Below are positions 1 through 8,725 of a stretch of 64,000 nucleotides of DNA, piece after piece. Position 1 is the first letter of the stretch; the number at the start of each line of letters is the position of its first letter. Source of the stretch: Alloascoidea africana (taxonomy: Eukaryota; Ascomycota; Alloascoideomycetes; Alloascoideales; Alloascoideaceae); assembly GCA_030581615.1 (NCBI GenBank), contig JAKTTT010000021.1, forward strand, positions 248,001 to 312,000, written 5' to 3'. Under the pieces are notes generated by a model. It was not told where the DNA came from. It ran no database searches and worked only from the letters and a program-made list of their open reading frames with translations. Made by a program: the position numbers and the translations under genes.

Positions 1-1844
1 TTGGCTGAGAAATGCATTATAGTGGCTCTTGCAGTAGATCAAAACATTCAAGGTACTTTGTTTCCGCCAAAGCACAAATGGAAACTTGTAAGAATGAATA
101 ATACTAGTTAGTGTAGATTGTGGTGTGAGAAGAGCATCCGGCAGTTGCCTTGTGTTTCTTCGAGAACATGAAAATTCTGGAAATGTTAGTTTTAGAGAAA
201 CAAGAGCGGAAAACGATTTGCTTCGAAACACTTAAATGACAATAACCAAGATATCCATACAATTATTGTTGTAATTATGATTCTTATCTAGCCATGACAT
301 CTCTGAACATGCAAATGTCTTGATCATCGAAAATGAAGTATAACGTTTCACCATTGGCGCCATAGAATCAGGTCTAACTCTACAATACGGCTTAAGCAAG
401 ATAAACATCTGTGCAGACCTTTTCAGAACTTTACGGCATCTGGACATCCATGTGGAGATGCCTTTTGACATGGATATGTTCCTATTATCTTTGTGTTTGT
501 ACCTATATGAGGCAAGGAACATATATTTCAGTACAAATCATGTTTCAAAAGATTTATTTCACATTTTCTACAGGCTGTATGTATAGCAAAGGGGTAAAAG
601 AGGAGATGATGATAGAATAAAAGAGGCTAAGTCAGGTTTGACCTAGTGCAGCTAATCATAACTCTATTGTTTCCAAGATTTATCCGTACCCTACTAGAAA
701 AACCATCCTCATCTTCAAAATGAAAGAGAGCATTTTAAAACTAGAAACGCCAAGATTCTATTGACGCGTTCCCCATTCTGGTACTTGGGAATCAAGATCT
801 GCTGTATCTCTTGACCAAGTCTTGGCTCTCTTAATTGTGAAAGTTTGGAAAACCCCAGCTTGTGACAAACTATGAATTTATTGGCCACTACAAACGTTTA
901 GAACTCCTCTCCTTTAGGAATAACATAATTTTTTTTCCAGAATTGATAAACTGAGATGAAAGGCTCTTTCCTATCTTGTCTGTTAATGTATTTGCTTGCA
1001 TTGCTTTTGGGCATACCTAACGCATACAGTATCTACTGTAAAGAGAGAGACAGAAGAGCTTTTCACAGAACTCAAATGACATGAAAAGAATTTTATCTTA
1101 TCCCTTTTAGACACGTTATCTACGATGATGCCTTTCCCCAATCATTAGGGTCTGTTTGTGTATAAACTTACCAGTAGACACCAATAAGTTCTACAGGCGC
1201 TGCTTCCCAATGCATCACTCTATGTTTCTCTTGTTATTTAACACACTTTATTTGCTAGTAAAACATGCTTGGGGTTGTTGTGAAATCAAAAATCAAACTT
1301 GTCTACGGCACGAATACCGGGATCACGTATGGTGTTTTGGTTATCACCTCAACCTCGAAAACAGCATGTATTTAGAATTCTTACAGGAAGAGGTTGGTGC
1401 CAGCCTCAAACGGGTTATCTTCTCACTCTCTAGTAGTGAGGTTTAGATAGGTCTATACAAGTTGCCCTTCTTGTTCTTCCTTATGGGGAGAAATCAACGA
1501 TTCTAGTGTTGTTTGAATCCTCCCGCCTTCCTTCTCGAACCCTTACAGTTGGCATAATCTTAATTTGTTTTCACAACAAGTAAGGATCGAAACAAGAATT
1601 TACGTTTAAATGTTCCTTAACCATAACTTTAGATAAACAACAGATAGATCGCGCAATTTAGAAAGCATGCGCTCAGAATGCCACACAAGTCAGGAGGAAG
1701 CCATATATAACAGGAACAATCTTGTAGCTGTTAGATTTCGTTTGTTCAGTGTTGCTTAACCATATTCAGTCTAACGATCTCGGTTCTTTTGGCCCCTTCT
1801 TCTTCTCTTGGTAAAGGTTGGGAGTCACTGGAAGCAATATCAAA
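1..1844. other. Intergenic region upstream of the OPT transporter; no gene recognised
   Basis: About 1.8 kb of AT-rich sequence. Bases 1-111 on the plus strand are open for 36 codons before a TAG and could be the 3' end of a gene lying to the left, but the peptide matches nothing I know and that length occurs by chance. Other open frames here (232-522 minus, 411-620 plus, 1156-1446 plus) are short, lack family similarity, and the last starts only at TTG. The stretch just before 1845 is presumably the OPT promoter and leader. Confidence 0.5.
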
Positions 1845-4439
1845 ATGGTGTCGGTATCGCCTAGCATTTCGGATGGACAATCCATCGAGAATGAAAAGAA
1901 ACAAAGCGATACAAATTCAAACAAGGCTCCAGAGCACTTTTCGATAGAAAAGGGAGCTTTGTCCTCGATCAAATGGATGGCCGATAGGGATCTAGATAAT
2001 GGGGAAATCACTCCAGAAATCGAGTATCTATATGAAAAGACCCAGGAGATGACCGAGTCCAAGGCTTTGGAAGTCATTGCTGAAGCAATCAACACTTTTG
2101 AAGGAGATCCAAACTTTCCAGTAGAGAACTATGAGAAGATTAAATTGCTGGTAAAGGGAAGAGATGGTTATCCAGAACCCGAATCCTATGATTTTGATCT
2201 TAGAATGGAAGCAGCACTTTTGTACTACTTTTCGCCATACGCCGAGGTACGTGCTGTCACCGATCCCTTTCTAGATCTTGAGGTACCTTGTGAAACGTGG
2301 AGAGCATATGCTTTGGGGTTGCTTTGGACAATTGTCAGTGCTGGTGTAAACCAATTCTTCAAACCTAGACAGCCAAGCATTAGCTTGTCAACTTCAATTA
2401 TTCAAATATTGCTTTACCTGTGTGGCTACGTTCTACAGACCATTGTCCCAGCCAAAAAATGGACTGTCAAGGGTAAAGTTATTATTGACTGGAACCCTGG
2501 TCCATGGACGTTCAAGGAACAAATGTTTTCTACTATCATGGTATCCTGTGCTGGAGGTGTCGCCTACGTTACAGCCTACAATATTCTGACACAGAAGCTT
2601 GACGTCTTTTATGGTAATGAATGGGCCGACGCTGGCTATCAGATCCTTTTAGCATTGTCTACCCAGTTTATTGGTTTTGGCTTTGCTGGAGTAACCAGAA
2701 GAATTCTGGTTTATCCAACCCGAATGCTTTGGCCTACTCTTCTTCCTACTATAGCTCTAAACAAGGCTCTTTTGAAACCCGAGGCCAAAGAGATTATTCA
2801 CGGATGGAAAATCTCCCGATACAATTTCTTCTTTATTACTTTTGCAATCAGTTTTCTCTACTTTTGGATTCCAAACTATCTTTTCCAAGCCCTCTCTTAC
2901 TTTAACTGGATGACCTGGATTGCACCCCAAAACTTTCAGCTTGCAAATATTACCGGCTTCAATTTGGGTCTTGGAATTAACCCTATTCCTACCTTTGATT
3001 GGAGTGTATTGAAAGAAATGACTCCTCTGGTCGTCCCCTTGTACACCAATGTGAACCAGATGGTAGGCATTGTACTATCTGGATTTATTCTTATTCCAGC
3101 TGTTTACTATACCAATTACAAGTGGACTTCCTATATTCCAATCAACAGCAATGCTATCTGGACCAACAAAGGAACCCCTTACCAAGTTCGAAAAGTTCTA
3201 ACTGATGGATTATTGGATGAAAAGAAGTATCAATCTTACTCACCGCCATACTATTCTGCTGCAAACTTGGTTGTATATGGATCTTTCTTTGCCATTTATC
3301 CGTTTGGTATTATCTATGTCTTCATTCTTGAATGGCAAGCAATCAAGTCCGCTGCGATTGAAACATATCGCTCAATCAGATACAGGAACCGAAGCCAGTT
3401 TGAAGGTCACAGTGATCCATTCTCTAGAGCCATGCAACAGTACAAAGAGGTTCCTGACTGGTGGTTTATGACGATTTTACTGATTTCATTTGCTCTTGGT
3501 GTTATCTGTGTTGAAGTGTACAAAGAGACCAAGACTCCTGTCTGGGGTATTGTCTTCACCTTGGCGATCAACTTTGTGTTTTTGGTTCCAATTAGTATAA
3601 TTTACGCAGTTACTGGGTTTTCGTTTGGTCTGAACGTCTTGGTAGAGTTAATCGTCGGATATGCTCTACCAGGAAACGGTATAGCGCTCATGATCTTGAA
3701 GGCTTACGGATACAATATTGATGGACAGGCCCAGAACTATATCACCGATCAAAAAATGGCCCATTACACCAGAATTCCACCAAGAGCCCTGTTCCGAGGA
3801 CAGACCATTGCAACCCTGTTCAGCGTCTTCGTCGGCATCGGTGTTCTAAACTGGCAGATCAGCAACGTCGAGGCCTTGTGTACTCCAGCCCAAGCCGAGA
3901 TGCAAAAGTTTACGTGCCCTGGTGTCAAAACGTTCTACTCTGCCTCTGTCTTCTGGGGTGTTATCGGACCCAAGCGAGTCTTTGGCGGACTGTACCCAAT
4001 TCTTCAGTGGTGCTTCCTCATCGGTGCTCTGGTTCCTTTCCCATGTGTGCTTGTCAGAAAGCTGTGGCCCAAGGAAACCAGATACTTCCAGCCAGTTGTC
4101 ATCATCGGAGGACTTCTCACATATGCCCCTTACAACTTCAGCTACTACATTGGAGGATTCTACGTTGCGATCGTCTTTATGCACTTTATCAGAAAGTACT
4201 ATCCAGCATGGTGGGAAAAGTACAATTATATTCTTTCCGCGGGCTTGGACTGCGGTGTTGCTTTCTCGGGTATCATCATCTTCTTTGCAGTCCAGTATCA
4301 CGATAAGCCCATCAAATGGTGGGGAAACACCGTTTCCTATAACGGCCTGGACTTTGGAAACGGCGCACGGCAGACCTGGAAAAATGCCACTGCTCTTCCA
4401 AAGGGCTACTTTGGCAGAGATCCAGGAGACTACCCTTAA
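1845..4439 (+). CDS. OPT-family oligopeptide transporter
   Basis: This encodes an 864-residue multi-pass plasma-membrane protein of the fungal/plant OPT family, proton-coupled importers of small peptides (some relatives move glutathione or metal chelates). Diagnostic blocks are the FSPYAEVRAVTDPFLD-type segment near residue 130, the CETWRAYALGLLW entry to the first membrane helix, the NPGPWTFKEQM motif near residue 220, and many hydrophobic segments running to the C-terminal tail ending GRDPGDYP. The length fits the family (about 750-900). The frame is open upstream to a TTG at 1818, but the first ATG is at 1845 (context caaaATGG) and opens an acidic cytosolic N-terminal tail. The gene is intronless. 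MDM34 follows 347 bp downstream on the same strand. The transported substrate cannot be decided from sequence. Confidence 0.93.
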   Translation: MVSVSPSISDGQSIENEKKQSDTNSNKAPEHFSIEKGALSSIKWMADRDLDNGEITPEIEYLYEKTQEMTESKALEVIAEAINTFEGDPNFPVENYEKIKLLVKGRDGYPEPESYDFDLRMEAALLYYFSPYAEVRAVTDPFLDLEVPCETWRAYALGLLWTIVSAGVNQFFKPRQPSISLSTSIIQILLYLCGYVLQTIVPAKKWTVKGKVIIDWNPGPWTFKEQMFSTIMVSCAGGVAYVTAYNILTQKLDVFYGNEWADAGYQILLALSTQFIGFGFAGVTRRILVYPTRMLWPTLLPTIALNKALLKPEAKEIIHGWKISRYNFFFITFAISFLYFWIPNYLFQALSYFNWMTWIAPQNFQLANITGFNLGLGINPIPTFDWSVLKEMTPLVVPLYTNVNQMVGIVLSGFILIPAVYYTNYKWTSYIPINSNAIWTNKGTPYQVRKVLTDGLLDEKKYQSYSPPYYSAANLVVYGSFFAIYPFGIIYVFILEWQAIKSAAIETYRSIRYRNRSQFEGHSDPFSRAMQQYKEVPDWWFMTILLISFALGVICVEVYKETKTPVWGIVFTLAINFVFLVPISIIYAVTGFSFGLNVLVELIVGYALPGNGIALMILKAYGYNIDGQAQNYITDQKMAHYTRIPPRALFRGQTIATLFSVFVGIGVLNWQISNVEALCTPAQAEMQKFTCPGVKTFYSASVFWGVIGPKRVFGGLYPILQWCFLIGALVPFPCVLVRKLWPKETRYFQPVVIIGGLLTYAPYNFSYYIGGFYVAIVFMHFIRKYYPAWWEKYNYILSAGLDCGVAFSGIIIFFAVQYHDKPIKWWGNTVSYNGLDFGNGARQTWKNATALPKGYFGRDPGDYP

Positions 4440-4786
4440 AGGGGACGAAAGTATATTGAATTGTTTGTTTTTATGCGTTTTGTTGATGACATTGATGACG
4501 ACTGCAAAAGGCTCTCCATGTTTGCAGGGAGAAGCTCACGATCACGATCACATCGGTGCTTTGCCTATCTATTTGTGACCTTTAATATTGTCCTCGACGA
4601 GAAAAATATTGCGGTAGTTAGCCTATAGAAGTCTTTTTAATGCTATTTAATTCTTCTCTCAATTAGCTGCGTGGAGAAAATATCGAGATCTCGCGGGCGG
4701 ACGGATGTTTGCGGCCCACTTGCTTTTTTAAACCTTCCGCGTTTCGATCTTCTTCTTCATCTCCACCTATCTCGGACTAGAGCGAA

Positions 4787-6226
4787 ATGTCTCTCAAACT
4801 CAACTGGAACTCTATTGAGCAGTCGACGTTCATCCAAACGGCCAAAGAGCTTCTCACGGATGCGCTCAACTCCAACAAGACCCCGCCGATAATTGATGAT
4901 AAGATAATCGTTCGAGACCTGAATCTCGGCTCGAAAGCCCCAGAGCTAGAAGTGCTGGAGGTTGGAGATGTCGCAGCAGACAGGTTCAGAGGAATCTTCA
5001 AGTTCAAGTATAACGGCGATGCCTCTGTTACGCTGCAGACGAAGGTCCAAGCCAATCCTCTCAACATATACGAAAGCGTGAACAGTGATACGAGCTTTGC
5101 GCTGCCAGAAGTTGTGGACGCCTGCTCGCCACTTGCGATCCCGTTAAACCTCACGCTATCCAGCATCAAAATATCGGCTATCGCTATTGCAGTCTTTTCA
5201 AAGTCTAAAGGGTTGACTTTAGTATTCAAGAATGATCCTCTCGAGTGTATCAAAGTGAGCTCAACGTTTGATACCATTCCCGTTCTCGCAAAATTTTTAC
5301 AGGTTCAGATAGAAAGGCTTATCCGGGATTTGTTTAGGGATGAGCTACCAACGATTCTCCACAAACTTAGCCAGAAGTATACGACAAGCGGAAGAATGGC
5401 AAATCTCCACCAGTCTCTTTTGCAGCACCACCAGGACGATCTGTCAAACAAATCCATTAGCTTTGCAGAAATTAATCCAGATATGCCTGCTTTGAGCACA
5501 ACCAACATGCTCAAAGTAGAAGCTCTTTGTGTTTCACAACAGACCTTATCCCTTTTCACACCAACTTTTTCAGACGTTGTCTACCGATCAAGCATGGATA
5601 AATATGCCACCCATCACAACTATAGCAAACTAGACTTTAATCTCAAGGGTTGTCTCCCAACTGGTGATGAAAAATCGGTGCTGACTGGCAGTGATCTTTA
5701 TACCATCAACGAATCAGTTGCTGAAATTGTAAAGATCCAGTCCCGCAACTACATGAAGGCCAATTCAAATAAACATGTTCGTCCTAGACGGCGTGTAATA
5801 AACTTGAAGTCCCGTACGAAATCAAGTACACCCACCACGTCTTTGCCACATGAGAACAAGGAAACAACTGATCAGTCTGGATCCCACCAGGACGACGATT
5901 CAGATAGCAGACAAAGCATTGCTACCTTGTCCATGGCCCATGTTGATTCAAACAAAACACACTCTTACAATGTGATATCAGAAGAAAGAAAATCTGTTCC
6001 GTTGAAAGAGAAGCGAGTTCCGAATGAAGAACCTATGGCAATTTATTCGCAACTAGTTAAGCAAAACATGAACAAGCCCCCACTTCTTGTTCATCGTAAT
6101 TTTAGTCGCGACCAAAAGAATCCACTTCTTTTTTACACAGTGCCTCCAGTAGTCCCTGATTCTAATGACGGACTGAACAGTTTCAAGTTAGGAGCATCGC
6201 TTCCACCGCCACCTTACGCTCTTTAA
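4787..6226 (+). CDS. MDM34: Mdm34, outer-mitochondrial-membrane subunit of the ERMES tether
   Basis: The 479-residue product begins MSLKLNWNSIE, the hallmark N-terminus of Mdm34/Mmm2, and continues into an SMP (lipid-binding TULIP-fold) domain over roughly residues 1-200 (LNLGSKAPELEVLEVGD, then the FRGIFKFKYNGDA strand). Mdm34 joins Mdm10, Mdm12 and Mmm1 in the ER-mitochondria encounter structure that moves phospholipids between the membranes. The C-terminal half is low-complexity, with a basic RPRRR patch near residue 333 and many Ser/Thr residues, as usual for the family. Length is close to the S. cerevisiae protein (459). There is no intron, and the ATG at 4787 is the only sensible start because the conserved block begins there. 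COX8 lies convergently downstream. Confidence 0.93.
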   Translation: MSLKLNWNSIEQSTFIQTAKELLTDALNSNKTPPIIDDKIIVRDLNLGSKAPELEVLEVGDVAADRFRGIFKFKYNGDASVTLQTKVQANPLNIYESVNSDTSFALPEVVDACSPLAIPLNLTLSSIKISAIAIAVFSKSKGLTLVFKNDPLECIKVSSTFDTIPVLAKFLQVQIERLIRDLFRDELPTILHKLSQKYTTSGRMANLHQSLLQHHQDDLSNKSISFAEINPDMPALSTTNMLKVEALCVSQQTLSLFTPTFSDVVYRSSMDKYATHHNYSKLDFNLKGCLPTGDEKSVLTGSDLYTINESVAEIVKIQSRNYMKANSNKHVRPRRRVINLKSRTKSSTPTTSLPHENKETTDQSGSHQDDDSDSRQSIATLSMAHVDSNKTHSYNVISEERKSVPLKEKRVPNEEPMAIYSQLVKQNMNKPPLLVHRNFSRDQKNPLLFYTVPPVVPDSNDGLNSFKLGASLPPPPYAL

Positions 6227-6807
6227 TCTCACTTTCTCTCTTTTTTTAATGGTGTTTTTATTTTTTTCACGGTTTTTCTTTCTTTCTGTTGTTGGGATTT
6301 TAAAGATTGGGTTGCATTTTAGCATTTGACAAAGCAAACCTCCTATTGTATTTAGATATCACATTCCCCCGGTTGCTTTCGTTTGATTGCAATATATAAT
6401 ACTACCTCTGTATATTCTATGTCATCAATTCGAGTTTTTATTTTCATATGATAGACTCCTTGTAGCATTTATCCATGTTGAAATCTGCCAGCAACGTTCG
6501 CAGGTACATAATACAATAGCCCTGTTGTACGCTTTTCCCGATTTAGGAAACCAAGCTTCAAGGAAGAGCACTACGTTTACACGTCATAAACGTATTGGAT
6601 GAGGGAAGACAAGATTTATTATTCCCATGGAACAAGTAAAATTACAACTTTTACATATTTCTTTTACCATGAATTTAATAAGAATGCATTGAGATTCAAT
6701 ATTCGACCAAGGTTGATTGCAAATTCCGGGATATCAATTTGTAGTTAAAGATCCACGATAATACAATACAAGTCATGATTATATGAAAAAAGAGACAAAA
6801 AAAGTTT
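6227..6807. other. Convergent intergenic region between MDM34 and COX8
   Basis: AT-rich 3' flanks of two converging genes. A T-rich run immediately after the MDM34 stop (about 6240-6290) is a plausible 3' end signal. I see no further gene. Confidence 0.5.
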
Positions 6808-7135
6808 CTAGCTTTTGGAAAATTGATACCAAGCAACCAATCCAGGCAAGGCAAACCCGAAGCCTTTGAATACATATGTTAGAAAAAAAATTCCAGTTGA
6901 CGTGCGAATCATGGAAAACTCAAAAAAAAAATTAGTAAAACTTACCAAAGAATGGGAAAAAGATAGCCCAAAAAGGAATCTTTCTGTTGTGTACCTTGAC
7001 AGGAATATTTGTGTAAACTCCCTCTTCGAAATGGGCACCGTGAACAAGAGCCGAGGATTGAAATTTTCGTGTTGCGAGCCTCAGAGAAGCAGAAGGTGCT
7101 CTGAGTAGAGCTCTTGTTCCAACTTTAGAAATCAT
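6808..7135 (-). CDS. COX8: Cytochrome c oxidase subunit VIII (Cox8), two exons
   Basis: Two exons join into an 81-residue protein: exon 1 7135-6946, intron 6945-6864 (82 nt, GTAAGT donor, TTCTAAC branch point, AAAG acceptor), exon 2 6863-6808. The N-terminus (MISKVGTRALLRAPSASLRL) is an arginine/serine-rich presequence without acidic residues. The mature part has HFEEGVYTNIPVKVHNRKIP, closely matching the yeast Cox8 HFKDGVYENIPFKVKGRKTP block, then a single membrane helix FFGFGFALPGLVAWYQF that exists only after splicing. Cox8 is a small inner-membrane subunit of complex IV. S. cerevisiae Cox8 is 78 residues. Conservation of the joined protein across the junction is strong evidence for the intron. 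Confidence 0.93.
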
Positions 7136-8035
7136 ATTATCCTGAGAAATACAGAGAGAGGCAGAGAGAAAGAGAGAGAGGGAAGAGAAGAAAAGATAGA
7201 CCTACAACCAGAGATAAAATTGGCTGGACTGAGAAGTTGGAGAATGGACCAATCAAGATTGGATTTTAGTAGTGTCTTTCTTTAGTTTCTCTACGCTTTA
7301 CTATAGCTGTACTCTGCTCCTTACCTGCGCTCCAATTAGCCATGATTAGTGTTTTGCTTTGATCCTCATCCACACCTTAATTTGAACTCCTGTTCATTTT
7401 ATGAGCACCACTTCCGACACCACATCTCTATGTCAATTTTCTCAACAAGAACCGATATTTAGAAATATATACTGTTTTTTGATTTGCCTATGATTTTTCA
7501 TTTCTATGTGGGGACATGTAGCGGAATTCGAGAGGCAAGGATGGGAGAGGCACTGTCCCGAAAAGTATAAAAGTTAGGATGCTTTCACTCTGAAATCTAG
7601 ATACTGTTTACCCAAATTGTTAAATTCTTTAAGAAACTTGACAAATCTGGGGTAGCACAACGTTTTCATTATATGGTCTATCTCTCTGTTTTGATTACAA
7701 TAGTGTCGACCATATCATACTGTCACATACACTCTTCTGATATAGACCTGCATGCTTTCTACAACACATACTACTGCTCATCATGGAACTGTATCATCAA
7801 GATTTTGTCATGAAACAAGTCCTTATATTTCGATTTCTTATATATAATGTACTGTAATTACAACAAATCAATCTGAACAAAATCCGATATTCAACAACTT
7901 GCCAGTCCGCTCTTTCCATCTCGATAATCTCTTCCAAAAGCAAATGTGTAGGAAAAAAAAAGTTATAAACAGAATGATTCAAAAAATGAATAAAGTAAAC
8001 CAAAAGGTACAAGATATACATAGGATGAGAAATTC
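7136..8035. other. Intergenic region between COX8 and the HSP20 gene
   Basis: About 900 bp holding the COX8 promoter side and the 3' side of the HSP20 gene (both on the minus strand). A GA-rich tract at 7150-7195 lies just upstream of the COX8 start. No conserved open frame or RNA was recognised. Confidence 0.5.
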
Positions 8036-8587
8036 TCAAAGCTTTGATTTCTCACCTTTACCGATTGTGATTTTTTTCTTTGGAGCTATAGATTCTTTGC
8101 TTTTTGGAATAATCAATTCCAAAACCCCATTCACATATTTCGCCTTGATTTTATTCTCTTCAACTTTGACATCAGAGGGTAATTGAACAAACCTTTGAAA
8201 TTTACCAGATCTTGTCTCTCTGTAAACAGCAACATTTTTCTCACCATCTTTACCCTTTTCCTCCTTTTTCTTCTCAGTTTTTGTCTCACCGGAGATGCTC
8301 AACTCATTAGAACGAGGATCAAACTCAACAACGATATCTTTTTCATCTACTCCTGGTACTGTAACATTGATCTTGAACTCGGATTCCTTATCGTAAATGT
8401 CAATAGGGGGTACAGAAGAATTGTGCCGAGGACCAAGCCCAAAGGGGAAGAGGTCTCCTCCCCACCTTGTAATTGAGTTTTTGGAAGAGGTGTTCTTATT
8501 AGCTTCAGAGTCCACTTCAATGGTACGGTTGAAAGGTTCAATGTCATTGAACAAACTCCAGAATGGTGACTTGACAACAAATGGCAT
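8036..8587 (-). CDS. Small heat-shock protein (HSP20 / alpha-crystallin family)
   Basis: A 183-residue ATP-independent holdase chaperone. The N-terminal arm starts MPFVVKSPFWSLFNDIEPF. The alpha-crystallin domain spans about residues 65-165: PPIDIYDKESEFKINVTVPGVDEKDIVVEFD, NELSISGETK, a lysine/glutamate-rich insertion (KTEKKKEEKGKDGEK), then FQRFVQLPSDVKVEENKIKAKYVNGVLELIIPK with the family GVLEL signature. The tail KKKITIGKG carries an I-x-I motif used in oligomer assembly. The open frame extends upstream to a TTG, but the ATG at 8587 gives the usual family N-terminus. The 138-nt upstream gap holds a heat-shock element and a TATA box. It is comparable in role to S. cerevisiae Hsp26/Hsp42; which one it is orthologous to is not clear. 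Confidence 0.95.
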   Translation of the reverse strand: MPFVVKSPFWSLFNDIEPFNRTIEVDSEANKNTSSKNSITRWGGDLFPFGLGPRHNSSVPPIDIYDKESEFKINVTVPGVDEKDIVVEFDPRSNELSISGETKTEKKKEEKGKDGEKNVAVYRETRSGKFQRFVQLPSDVKVEENKIKAKYVNGVLELIIPKSKESIAPKKKITIGKGEKSKL

Positions 8588-8660
8588 TTTTTTGGTTTTT
8601 GGTTTTTGGTGTCTGCAATTATTGAAACAAACGAGGAAAAGGCGGGCCAACGAAGGACTT

Positions 8661-8711
8661 AAATATATATGACAAATCTCGTGATTGTGATTTGGGAAGA
8701 AGATTCTGGAA
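8661..8711 (-). promoter_or_regulatory. Heat-shock element and TATA box of the HSP20 gene
   Basis: Bases 8699-8711 read GAAgaTTCtgGAA, three perfectly alternating units of the Hsf1 site (nGAAn/nTTCn), 112-124 nt upstream of the HSP20 start codon. A TATA-like ATATATATTT (minus strand) lies at 8661-8670, 74-83 nt before the ATG. The arrangement is that of a heat-inducible promoter squeezed between HSP20 and the upstream CRAL-TRIO gene. Binding is inferred from the known Hsf1 consensus. Confidence 0.8.
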
Positions 8712-8725
8712 AACCGACCTCACCT

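Noticed and set aside
1-111. Open plus-strand frame at the left edge
   Set aside because: Only 36 codons before TAG, no recognisable similarity; chance is likely, though a 3' gene end cannot be excluded.
3846-4301. 151-codon antisense frame inside the OPT gene
   Set aside because: Lies entirely over a well-conserved transporter on the opposite strand; shadow of its codon bias.
8588-8650. Longer N-terminus for HSP20 (and similar upstream extensions in the OPT, CRAL-TRIO, GATA, MFS, Tda11-like and ERV2 genes)
   Set aside because: These extensions begin only at TTG or GTG codons; nuclear yeast genes normally start at ATG, and the ATG starts fit family lengths.
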